Assembly (NCBI GenBank): GCA_900109485.1 | Contig: FOAY01000010.1 | Span: 144,023 to 208,022 of the forward strand | Length of the DNA stretch: 64,000 nucleotides | DNA from: Kosakonia sacchari | GTDB lineage: Bacteria; Pseudomonadota; Gammaproteobacteria; Enterobacterales; Enterobacteriaceae | Direction of reading: 5' to 3' | Part shown: positions 55,381 to 64,000 of the stretch, in pieces | How the letters are laid out: each line of letters starts with the position of its first letter | Position numbering within the stretch: the stretch's first letter is position 1 | The notes under the pieces: model-generated | Told to the model about the DNA's origin: nothing | The model's input: the letters and a program-made list of their open reading frames with translations, nothing else | Databases searched by the model: none | Translations under genes and position numbers: made by a program

Positions 55381-55480
55381 TCTATTTTCACCGGCCAGAT
55401 AAAGCGAAAGCGCCACCCGGCAACTAGCCTCGTGACGCTTGAAAGGCCGGATGGCGCTAACGCCTGGCCGGCCTGCGTTA
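55381..55480. repeat. REP/BIME-type repeat
   Basis: Two GCCGG-rich inverted units (CCGGCCAGATAAAGCG and GGCCGGATGGCGCTAACGCC) lie between the convergent ydjA and acid phosphatase ends. Confidence 0.65.
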
Positions 55481-55488
55481 TGGATTCG

Positions 55489-56235
55489 CTACTTATTCTT
55501 CGCGGCAAACTCCGCTTTGGCTTTCTGCAATTGCTGCTGGAATGCCGGGCTGGTGTGCAGCGTGGCAACAACGGCAGAACCGACGATCCGCGCGGCATCA
55601 ACATCACTCTGCCAGTGGTAGCCGCAGATCACCCGGCTTTGGCCCAGATCGTAGCCGCGTTTGAGGAGCTGATCCTGACGCTGCGGGTTAATTTCTGCGA
55701 GCACCAGCGCCGTTGCCCAGCCAATTGAGGTGTGTCCGGAAGGATAGGAGCCGTTTTTCGACAGTTCATTCTGCTCTTTGGTATTGCAGGTCGGCACACC
55801 ATAGAAGGCAAACGGGCGGATGCGCATGTACTTCTGTTTAGCACCGCGTGTCGCCAGATCGCCCGCATCCTCAATCATATTGGTCAGCAGCTTATGCAAC
55901 TGCGGGGAATCTTTTTCGGTAATCGGTGAACCGAATGCCGTTGAGAAGGCATTGGCGACGCCGCCGCTGCTCAGATTGGCGTCTTCCGCAGCCTGTTTGC
56001 CACGCTCAGTGTTACGCAGCAGGCGGCCTTGTTCATACATTGCCTGATCGTTGAGAAACGCAATGCTGCCCACTTCCGGTGGGGGCGGCAGCAGCGCCAG
56101 GCTGTCAATCGCCTGCGCATTTTTCAGGTAGTAAAGGTCTGGTTTGGTGGTGGCATCGTTGCCCGCAGGGACAAGCGCAAAGGTATTAACAGAGAACAAA
56201 CTGGCAATGCAGAGGGTAACTAAACGTCTTTTCAT
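55489..56235 (-). CDS. phoC: Class A non-specific acid phosphatase (PhoC/PhoN)
   Basis: The 248-residue protein has a signal peptide ([20 protein letters not shown]) and the complete class A signature: K-x6-RP in [14 protein letters not shown] in [12 protein letters not shown], and SR-x5-H-x3-D in [12 protein letters not shown]. These periplasmic enzymes release phosphate from many organic esters and can transfer it to nucleosides. E. coli K-12 lacks this gene at the locus. It stands alone, convergent with ydjA across a REP repeat. phoC versus phoN naming is uncertain. Confidence 0.93.
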   Translation of the reverse strand: MKRRLVTLCIASLFSVNTFALVPAGNDATTKPDLYYLKNAQAIDSLALLPPPPEVGSIAFLNDQAMYEQGRLLRNTERGKQAAEDANLSSGGVANAFSTAFGSPITEKDSPQLHKLLTNMIEDAGDLATRGAKQKYMRIRPFAFYGVPTCNTKEQNELSKNGSYPSGHTSIGWATALVLAEINPQRQDQLLKRGYDLGQSRVICGYHWQSDVDAARIVGSAVVATLHTSPAFQQQLQKAKAEFAAKNK

Positions 56236-56514
56236 TAGTGATTCCTTTAATTATCAATGACATCCTCAGGTGAAAAGATAAGTAATATTTCTGTCATATA
56301 ACAGTAATAAATAAACTCACAGTTTAAAAAATTGCTCTGCATCGCAAAATGGCCGATGTATTGAGTTCAGTGATGTTATGTGGCGACATACTCAGCAGCG
56401 AAATGCAGTTATTCGTTCGCTTAATGAGCAACAGCGCGTGAATTGAGACACGCAGACTTACCACCATGCCGTTTGGGCGCTACCATAGCGGGATTGCAAT
56501 GACAGGAGATGTCC

Positions 56515-57558
56515 ATGAGCGAGCAAACCATTCGTTTAACGCAATACAGCCACGGAGCCGGTTGCGGTTGTAAAATTTCCCCCAAAGTGCTGGATACCAT
56601 TCTGCACAGCGAGCAGGCGAAGTTCCTCGACCCGAATCTGCTGGTCGGTAATGAAACGCGCGACGATGCCGCGGTTTACGATCTCGGTAACGGCACTTGC
56701 ATTATCAGTACCACCGATTTTTTCATGCCTATCGTCGATAACCCGTTCGATTTTGGCCGCATTGCGGCAACCAACGCCATCAGCGATGTCTTCGCGATGG
56801 GGGGAAAACCGATCATGGCGATTGCCATCCTCGGCTGGCCACTCGATAAACTGCCGCCGGAAATTGCCCGTGCAGTGATCGACGGCGGGCGTTTTGCCTG
56901 CCAGCAGGCGGGTATTGCGCTGGCGGGCGGTCACTCTATCGATGCGCCGGAGCCGATTTTCGGTCTCGCCGTTACCGGCGTAGTGCCGACAGAGCGCGTG
57001 AAGAAAAACAGCACCGCGCAGGCGGGCTGCAAACTGTTCCTCACCAAACCGCTGGGCATTGGCGTACTCACCACCGCTGAGAAAAAATCCCTGCTTAAGC
57101 CGGAGCATGTCGGCCTGGCAACGGAAGTGATGTGCCGGATGAATAGTGCTGGCGCGGCCTTTGCGAATATCGACGGGGTGAAAGCGATGACCGACGTCAC
57201 TGGCTTTGGCCTGCTCGGCCATCTGAGCGAGATGTGCCAGGGCGCAGGCGTGCAGGCGCAGGTGAATTATCAGGCCGTGCCGAAACTGCCGGGCGTCGAA
57301 GAGTATATTGCCAACGGCGCCGTGCCGGGCGGCACGCAGCGCAACTTCGCCAGCTATGGTCATCTGATGGGTGAAATGCCTGCGCCCGTGCGCGATCTGC
57401 TGTGCGATCCGCAAACCTCCGGCGGCCTGCTGCTGGCGGTGTCGCCGGAAGCGGAAAACGACGTGAAAGCCACGGCGGCAGAGTATGGCATTGAACTGAG
57501 CGCCATTGGCGAGCTGGTCAGCGCTCGCGGCGGTCGTCCGATGATTGAGATCCGTTAA
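56515..57558 (+). CDS. selD: Selenophosphate synthetase SelD
   Basis: The 347-residue enzyme has Cys17 and Lys20 in [13 protein letters not shown], the ATP-binding [13 protein letters not shown] and [13 protein letters not shown]. It makes selenophosphate for selenocysteine and selenouridine. The active site uses Cys, not Sec. I start at 56515, since the ATG at 56509 overlaps the AGGAG ribosome site. topB follows three bases later, so they are co-transcribed as in E. coli. Confidence 0.97.
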   Translation: MSEQTIRLTQYSHGAGCGCKISPKVLDTILHSEQAKFLDPNLLVGNETRDDAAVYDLGNGTCIISTTDFFMPIVDNPFDFGRIAATNAISDVFAMGGKPIMAIAILGWPLDKLPPEIARAVIDGGRFACQQAGIALAGGHSIDAPEPIFGLAVTGVVPTERVKKNSTAQAGCKLFLTKPLGIGVLTTAEKKSLLKPEHVGLATEVMCRMNSAGAAFANIDGVKAMTDVTGFGLLGHLSEMCQGAGVQAQVNYQAVPKLPGVEEYIANGAVPGGTQRNFASYGHLMGEMPAPVRDLLCDPQTSGGLLLAVSPEAENDVKATAAEYGIELSAIGELVSARGGRPMIEIR

Positions 57559-57561
57559 TTC

Positions 57562-59511
57562 ATGCGGTTATTTATTGCCGAAAAGCCCAGTCTGGCCCGC
57601 GCCATTGCCGATGTGTTACCCAAACCGCATCGCAAAGGCGACGGCTATATTGAGTGCGGTAATGGCCAGGTGGTGACATGGTGTATCGGTCACCTGCTGG
57701 AGCAGGCGCAGCCGGATGCCTACGACAGCCGCTACGCCCGCTGGAATCTGGCGGATTTGCCGATTGTGCCGGAAAAATGGCAGTTGCAACCGCGCCCGTC
57801 GGTGCTGAAACAGATCAATGTCATTAAACGCCTGCTGGCGGATGCCGAGCAGGTGGTACACGCCGGTGACCCGGATCGCGAAGGGCAGTTGCTGGTGGAC
57901 GAGGTGATCGACTACCTGCAACTGGCGCCGGAAAAGCGCCAGCAGGTGCAACGCTGCCTGATTAACGATCTCAACCCGCAGGCGGTGGAGCGCGCGCTCG
58001 AACGCCTGCGCGCCAACAGCGAGTTTATTCCGCTGTGCGTTTCCGCGCTGGCTCGCGCCCGCGCCGACTGGCTGTACGGCATCAACATGACCCGCGCTTA
58101 TACGCTGTTGGGGCGCAACGCCGGTTATCAGGGCGTGCTCTCGGTCGGCCGCGTACAGACGCCGGTGCTCGGGCTGGTGGTGCGCCGCGACGAAGAGATC
58201 GAAAACTTCGTGGCGAAAGATTTCTTTGAGGTGAAAGCGCATATCGTCACGCCTGCCGGGGAGCGCTTTACCGCGCTGTGGCAGCCGAGCGATGCCTGCG
58301 AGCCGTATCAGGATGAGGAAGGGCGGCTGCTGCATCGTCCGCTGGCGGAACATGTGGTCAGCCGCATTACCGGCCAGCCGGCGCTGGTTACGGCGTATAA
58401 CGATAAGCGCGAATCTGAACTGGCGCCGCTGCCGTTTTCGCTGTCGGCGTTGCAGATTGAAGCGGCGAAACGCTACGGCCTCAGCGCGCAAAACGTGCTG
58501 GATATCTGCCAGAAGCTGTACGAAACCCACAAGCTGATTACTTATCCGCGTTCGGATTGCCGTTATCTGCCGGAAGAGCACTTTGCCGGGCGCCATGCGG
58601 TGATGAACGCGATTGGCGCGCATGCGCCGGATTTGCTGCCGCAGCCGGTGGTCAACCCGGATACGCGCAACCGCTGCTGGGACGACAAAAAGGTCGATGC
58701 GCACCACGCCATTATTCCGACCGCGCGGGCGTCGAAAGTGAACCTCAGCGATAACGAAGCCAACGTTTATAACCTGATTGCCCGCCAGTATCTGATGCAG
58801 TTCTGCCCGGATGCGGTGTTCCGCAAATGCCAGATCGATCTGGATATCGCCAACGGCAAGTTTATCGCCAAAGCGCGTTTCCTGGCGGAAGCGGGCTGGC
58901 GAACGCTGTTGGGTTCGAAAGAGCGCGACGAGGAGAACGATGGCACGCCGCTGCCGGTGGTGGCGAAAGGCGACGAGCTGCTGTGCGAGAAGGGCGAAGT
59001 GGTAGCCCGTCAGACGCAGCCGCCGCGCCACTTTACCGACGCCACACTGTTGTCGGCGATGACCGGTATCGCCCGCTTTGTGCAGGATAAAGAGCTGAAA
59101 AAGATCCTGCGCGCCACCGACGGGCTGGGGACGGAAGCAACACGCGCCGGGATTATCGAACTGCTGTTTAAACGCAGTTTTCTGGTTAAAAAAGGGCGCT
59201 ACATTCACTCCACCGAACCGGGGCGGGCGCTGATCCATTCATTGCCGGAAATGGCGGCCAGACCGGATATGACGGCGCACTGGGAGTCGGTGCTGACGCA
59301 AATCAGCGAAAAAGAGTGTCGCTATCAGGACTTCATGCAGCCGTTGGTCAGTACGCTGCATGAACTGATCCACCAGGCGCGTAATACGCCGGTGCGTCAG
59401 TTCCGTGGCCTGGTTACGCCGGGCGGTGAGAAGAAAAAAACGTTTGCTAAAGGACGGAATAAAAAACGCCCGCCATCAGCAGAGGCGGGCGGTGACGCAG
59501 TCGTTTCATAG
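57562..59511 (+). CDS. topB: DNA topoisomerase III
   Basis: The 649-residue type IA topoisomerase has the TOPRIM start [19 protein letters not shown], the acidic [30 protein letters not shown] and the catalytic tyrosine in [14 protein letters not shown]. The basic C-terminus ([14 protein letters not shown]) fits DNA binding. It decatenates replication intermediates. E. coli TopB has 653 residues. It directly follows selD. Confidence 0.97.
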   Translation: MRLFIAEKPSLARAIADVLPKPHRKGDGYIECGNGQVVTWCIGHLLEQAQPDAYDSRYARWNLADLPIVPEKWQLQPRPSVLKQINVIKRLLADAEQVVHAGDPDREGQLLVDEVIDYLQLAPEKRQQVQRCLINDLNPQAVERALERLRANSEFIPLCVSALARARADWLYGINMTRAYTLLGRNAGYQGVLSVGRVQTPVLGLVVRRDEEIENFVAKDFFEVKAHIVTPAGERFTALWQPSDACEPYQDEEGRLLHRPLAEHVVSRITGQPALVTAYNDKRESELAPLPFSLSALQIEAAKRYGLSAQNVLDICQKLYETHKLITYPRSDCRYLPEEHFAGRHAVMNAIGAHAPDLLPQPVVNPDTRNRCWDDKKVDAHHAIIPTARASKVNLSDNEANVYNLIARQYLMQFCPDAVFRKCQIDLDIANGKFIAKARFLAEAGWRTLLGSKERDEENDGTPLPVVAKGDELLCEKGEVVARQTQPPRHFTDATLLSAMTGIARFVQDKELKKILRATDGLGTEATRAGIIELLFKRSFLVKKGRYIHSTEPGRALIHSLPEMAARPDMTAHWESVLTQISEKECRYQDFMQPLVSTLHELIHQARNTPVRQFRGLVTPGGEKKKTFAKGRNKKRPPSAEAGGDAVVS

Positions 59512-59513
59512 GC

Positions 59514-59576
59514 CTGATAAGCGAAGCGCCATCAGGCATTGCCGGACAGCGGCATAAATGCCTTATCCGGCCTGGG
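59514..59576. repeat. REP pair between topB and gdhA
   Basis: GCCTGATAAGCGAAGCGCCATCAGGC is listed by position 59514-59541; a second unit, GCCGGACAGCGGC to GCCTTATCCGGC, follows. They lie between convergent genes and can act as an end for both. Confidence 0.8.
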
Positions 59577-59579
59577 AGG

Positions 59580-60938
<1,359 letters not shown>

Positions 60939-61157
60939 TTATTTTTAGGTGGATTTGTTGTGGTTGTGGTGCGCAAAAAACGGGCGCTTTCGGACTATAA
61001 CATTCGTAAGGGCGCATGCCGCAAGGGAAAACTCCCCACACCAGGCAAATTAATAATGTGCGCAGTGTCATAACGAAAAACGATGACCGAGGAAACTAAA
61101 GCTGTGGGAAATAGATCCGTTATAGTAATACATGGCGTCAATCAGAAAGGAACCGTT

Positions 61158-61445
61158 ATGGCCCGTTTATCGTGGATAGCAGCAACATTACTGGTGGTAG
61201 CGGCGGGTAGCGCGCTGGCCGAACGTTTACCCTCAGCGGGAATTGAAGTGAATGTCCCTCCGGAAGTCTTTAGCTCCGGCGGGCAGACGCAAACCACGCA
61301 ACCGTGCATCCAGTGCTGCGTGTATGGCAATCAAAATTACAGTGAAGGCGCGGTGGTGAAAGCCGAAGGCGTGTTGTTACAGTGCCAGCGCGATGAACAC
61401 GCGATTTCCACTAATCCGCTGGTCTGGCGGCGCGTGAAGCCATAA
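61158..61445 (+). CDS. ynjH: DUF1496 exported protein YnjH
   Basis: The 95-residue protein has a signal peptide (LSWIAATLLVVAAGSALA) and the DUF1496 core IEVNVPPEVFSSGGQTQ, PCIQCCVYGNQNYSEGAVVK, NPLVWRRVKP, matching E. coli YnjH. Function unknown; four cysteines could form disulfides in the periplasm. I start at ATG 61158 behind AAAGGAA. Its 3' end overlaps convergent nudG by 35 bases. Confidence 0.92.
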   Translation: MARLSWIAATLLVVAAGSALAERLPSAGIEVNVPPEVFSSGGQTQTTQPCIQCCVYGNQNYSEGAVVKAEGVLLQCQRDEHAISTNPLVWRRVKP

Positions 61446-61827
61446 ACGCTTCCAGTAGCGGGATATCCGCTGGCGCCAGCGCCTGTTTCAGGGCGTCCGC
61501 GGGTTCGCACCACAGCAAGGCGCTGTGATAGTGGCAGGTTGGCTCGCCGTGAAAGGCAACAACGTGCCACGCATGCAGATGGATCATCCGCCCGGACACT
61601 TCCCGCTGGTGGCTGGCGACATAACAAGCAGGCAGGGCATCAATGCCCAGTTCCTCACGCAGCTCACGCGTTAGCGCCTGCGGCTGCGTTTCCCCGCTTT
61701 CCACCTTGCCGCCAGCAAACTCCCATAGCCCGGCTTGATCCGCGTGCGGCGGGCGCTGCGCCAGCAAAATTTTGCCATCGCGTTCGATGATCGCCGCGAC
61801 CACCTCAACTGTTTTCAGGGTTGTCAT
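61411..61827 (-). CDS. nudG: CTP/5-hydroxy-dCTP pyrophosphohydrolase NudG
   Basis: The 138-residue Nudix hydrolase has the Nudix box GGKVESGETQPQALTRELRE followed by ELG, after LAQRPPHADQAGLWEFA. NudG hydrolyses CTP, dCTP and damaged derivatives such as 5-hydroxy-dCTP and 8-oxo-dGTP. I start at 61827 (MTTLKTVEVVAAI), which overlaps the end of the sulfurtransferase gene by 23 bases; the two are translationally coupled. Confidence 0.94.
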   Translation of the reverse strand: MTTLKTVEVVAAIIERDGKILLAQRPPHADQAGLWEFAGGKVESGETQPQALTRELREELGIDALPACYVASHQREVSGRMIHLHAWHVVAFHGEPTCHYHSALLWCEPADALKQALAPADIPLLEAFMASRAARPAD

Positions 61828-62674
61828 CCGTCTGTTCCATTTTCTGCTGCTGGCTCCACTCGAACCAGCCGCCATCATACACGGCGATCTTCGGCCAGCC
61901 GAGCGCGCGGGCAAGCAAAAATGCCAGCGATGCGCGCCAGCCGGTACCGCAGTAAAAAATCACCTGTTGATCGGCGCTGATGTGTTGCTGTTGCCACAGC
62001 GCGGCAATCTCCTGCGGGGAGCGTACCGTGCCGTCCGGATGATGGTAATCCGTAATAAACTGGCTGTTGCCGCCAGCGTGGCCCCAGCGCGCCCCGGGAA
62101 TATCGCCAGCGCTGGAAATATAGTGATACCCGCTGGTGTCGCCGCTGAACTCAGCCCAACTGCGCACGCTGACCAGCACGGTTTCTGGCTGCGCCATTCG
62201 TTGCCGGGTTTGCGCCAGGTTAAGTAAAATGTGTGGCCGTGCAGGGAGCGGCGCGCCGAAATCCTGCGCGGTGAGGGCGGGCGGCAGGTCGATGGCTTGC
62301 CGCAGCCCTGCGCGTTGCCAGCTCTGCCAGCCGCCATTCAGCAGGCGGACATCGTTAACGCCCGCGTACAGCAGAATATGCGCCATCCGCTCGGCAGCGT
62401 AGTTGCCGCGACCGTAGAGAATGACGGTCATATCGCTGCGTAAACCGTAACGGGACAGCACCGCGCGCAGTATGTTGGGCGGCAGCACATTCCACAGCGG
62501 CAGGCTTTCGACAAGTTGGGTGTCAATGTAATACGCGCCGGGAATGTGCCCGGCGCGATAGGTTGGCTCGGCGTTATAGCCGACTTCCAGCAGCCGCCAT
62601 GTGTCGGCGGGCGGATTGTGTTGCAGTAAATCGTCCAGCCACTGCGCGGTAACCCACGGATTGCCAGACGTCAT
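61805..62674 (-). CDS. ynjE: Two-domain rhodanese-type sulfurtransferase (short YnjE-like)
   Basis: The 289-residue protein has an inactive first rhodanese domain (VILYGRGNYAAERMAHI, no Cys in the loop) and an active second one with Cys in QVIFYCGTGWRASLAFLLAR. E. coli YnjE is longer (435 residues), exported and has three such domains; here the signal peptide and first domain are missing. I start at 62674, four bases after the xthA stop. Synteny supports YnjE, but a cytoplasmic thiosulfate sulfurtransferase name would also fit. Confidence 0.8.
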   Translation of the reverse strand: MTSGNPWVTAQWLDDLLQHNPPADTWRLLEVGYNAEPTYRAGHIPGAYYIDTQLVESLPLWNVLPPNILRAVLSRYGLRSDMTVILYGRGNYAAERMAHILLYAGVNDVRLLNGGWQSWQRAGLRQAIDLPPALTAQDFGAPLPARPHILLNLAQTRQRMAQPETVLVSVRSWAEFSGDTSGYHYISSAGDIPGARWGHAGGNSQFITDYHHPDGTVRSPQEIAALWQQQHISADQQVIFYCGTGWRASLAFLLARALGWPKIAVYDGGWFEWSQQQKMEQTDDNPENS

Positions 62675-62678
62675 GGCA

Positions 62679-63485
62679 TCAGACCTTAAATTTGGCCCAT
62701 ACCGGCGCGTGATCGGACGGTTTTTCCATGCTGCGAATGTCGTAATCAATCCCGGTTTCGATGCAGCGTTCAGCCAGCGTCTGGCTCGCCAGCAGCAGAT
62801 CGATGCGCAGGCCACGGTTGTCATCAAAGCCTTTGGAGCGGTAATCAAACCACGAGAAGCGATCGTTGGTTTCCGGGTTTGCTTCGCGGTAAGTATCCAC
62901 CAGACCCCAGCCCTTCAGGCGCTCCATCCATTCACGCTCTTCCGGCAGGAACGAGCATTTACCGGTGCGCAGCCAGCGCTTGCGGTTCTCTTCGCCAATG
63001 CCGATGTCCAGATCCGTCGGGCTGATATTCATATCACCCATGATTAGGACCGGGTTCTCTTTTTTCAGCTCGGTTTCGAGGAAAGTTTGCAGATCCTGGT
63101 AGAACTTCTCTTTCGCCGGGAATTTCAGCGGGTGGTCGCGGCTTTCGCCCTGCGGAAAATAGCCATTAATCACGGTGATATTGCCGAGAGGCGACGGGAT
63201 TTCCGCCATGATAATGCGACGCTGCGCCTCTTCGCCGTCGTTGGGAAAGCCTCGACGTACGGAAACCGGCGTATCTTTGGTCAACAGCGCAACGCCGTAG
63301 TGACCTTTTTGTCCGTGATAAAAGACGTTGTAACCCAGACGCGCCACCTCTTCGAGCGGAAACATATCGTCATGGACTTTTGTCTCCTGCAGACCGATCA
63401 CATCCGGCTGATGCTGCTCGACAAGCGCTTCCAGTTGATGAGGCCGGGCACGCAGGCCATTGATATTAAAAGAGACAAATTTCAT
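62679..63485 (-). CDS. xthA: Exonuclease III
   Basis: The 268-residue enzyme equals E. coli Xth[21 protein letters not shown], the metal-binding [33 protein letters not shown] and the final SDHAPVWA. It is the major AP endonuclease and 3' exonuclease of base-excision repair. Here it heads a unit with the sulfurtransferase and nudG genes. The upstream region 63486-63919 holds its promoter and that of astC. Confidence 0.97.
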   Translation of the reverse strand: MKFVSFNINGLRARPHQLEALVEQHQPDVIGLQETKVHDDMFPLEEVARLGYNVFYHGQKGHYGVALLTKDTPVSVRRGFPNDGEEAQRRIIMAEIPSPLGNITVINGYFPQGESRDHPLKFPAKEKFYQDLQTFLETELKKENPVLIMGDMNISPTDLDIGIGEENRKRWLRTGKCSFLPEEREWMERLKGWGLVDTYREANPETNDRFSWFDYRSKGFDDNRGLRIDLLLASQTLAERCIETGIDYDIRSMEKPSDHAPVWAKFKV

Positions 63486-63830
63486 AGTCGCCGCCACTTA
63501 GCAGTAAAAAGATGCACAGATGTTAGCAGAATTTACATTTAACCACCGCCACTTATTGATATTGCTGTTGCCAATGAGCAAAAAGCGCGCCAGTTGCCCT
63601 GATTTGGTGCGCAATGCGCCGAAATGGGGCGGAGCATGAAAATTAATTTCGCTGATGATCACAGTTCCAGAATTAAATATTCTTATTGCATAAACCCGCG
63701 CCTCCGATCGCCTATCACCTCGCCTGGATATAAAATTATTCACTTTTTATGCACTTTATGTGAATAGAGAACGGTTGTAAGTTACTGATATTTCGTTGTG
63801 TCAGGACGTTTATGCATTTTTATCGCTGGC

Positions 63831-63846
63831 TGGCACGAACTGTGCA
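63831..63846 (+). promoter_or_regulatory. Sigma-54 promoter of astC
   Basis: TGGCACG-AACT-GTGCA matches the sigma-54 core (TGGCAC-N5-TTGCA) with one mismatch and correct GG-GC spacing, 74 bases before astC. In E. coli the ast operon is transcribed by sigma-54 with NtrC under nitrogen limitation. Confidence 0.75.
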
Positions 63847-63919
63847 ATCTACATTTACAGCGAAAACTTTCATATTCATTAACATTTATTCAACTTTTTA
63901 TTTACCGGATGAGGTCGCT

Positions 63920-64000
63920 ATGTCTACGTCAATTACGCGTGAAAATTTTGATCAATGGATGTTGCCTGTCTACGCGCCAGCGCCTTTTATTCCGGTTCGC
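63920..64000 (+). CDS. astC: Succinylornithine transaminase AstC (5' end only)
   Basis: Twenty-seven codons are present before the window ends, reading [20 protein letters not shown] then APFIPVR. This is the start of the AstC/ArgD aminotransferase family, and the position next to xthA matches E. coli. AstC acts in arginine catabolism by the succinyltransferase pathway. GAGG precedes the start. Further domains lie outside the window. Confidence 0.9.
   Translation, partial: MSTSITRENFDQWMLPVYAPAPFIPVR

Noticed and set aside
57616..59238. 540-codon open frame antisense to topB
   Set aside because: It mirrors a GC-rich, well-conserved gene; the translation is arginine-, histidine- and alanine-rich shadow sequence without a ribosome site.

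Overview
The window is a piece of an enterobacterial chromosome (family Enterobacteriaceae, near Enterobacter/Kosakonia; the genus is an inference). From about 21.4 kb to the right end the gene order follows the E. coli yea-ydj-ynj region: leuE, yoaJ, yoaF, yeaO, nimT/nimR, yeaL, yoaI, yeaK, yeaH, yeaG, mipA, yeaE, yeaD, gapA, msrB, yeaC, pncA, ansA, sppA, ydjA, selD, topB, gdhA, ynjH, nudG, ynjE, xthA, astC. Protein lengths mostly equal the E. coli ones. Many accessory insertions break this backbone.

1-7 kb is a graveyard of integrated elements. It is AT-rich and holds three successive decayed copies of the 3' end of icd (isocitrate dehydrogenase) with its terminator, a lambda/phage 21/e14-type integrase relic beside the first copy, a tail-fibre-assembly relic, a broken SRAP (yedK-like) gene, two relics of a tRNA-Pro 3' half, two intact membrane acyltransferase genes and two unknown small genes. 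This reads as a record of repeated prophage integration into icd. The functional icd must lie outside the window, probably just to the left.

7-16.2 kb is an accessory uptake and catabolism locus. A minus-strand set (FCD/GntR regulator, M20 amidohydrolase, an unusual pyrroline-5-carboxylate-reductase-like enzyme, a RidA-type deaminase) diverges from a plus-strand branched-chain-type ABC transporter (binding protein, two permeases, two ATPases) followed by a VOC-fold protein. Three copies of a palindrome of type AAGTG-N4-CACTT lie between them. The substrate is unknown.

16.3-27.2 kb is mainly signalling and stress: a DinI-like gene with a LexA box, a lone HsdR-N-type nuclease-domain protein, dosP (haem-PAS, degenerate GGDEF, EAL), leuE, an orphan PTS IIB, an Aer-type chemoreceptor, and a GAF-EAL protein at the locus where E. 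coli has yeaP.

27-46 kb combines backbone genes with insertions: an orphan class I glutamine amidotransferase, a polar amino acid ABC transporter, a SAM methyltransferase, and a small gene with an IS3-family relic between duplicated terminator-like hairpins. Between yeaG and mipA is a five-gene dlt-type operon (dltD, a 40-residue DltX-like microprotein, dltB, dltA, dltC) of the kind that D-alanylates teichoic acids in Gram-positive bacteria. This is the most interesting intact system in the window.

46-64 kb is ordinary conserved backbone (glycolysis, methionine sulfoxide repair, nicotinamide and asparagine catabolism, signal peptide peptidase, selenophosphate, topoisomerase III, glutamate dehydrogenase, exonuclease III), with one class A acid phosphatase added beside ydjA. 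It ends 27 codons into astC. No intact tRNA or rRNA gene, CRISPR array or complete insertion sequence was seen.
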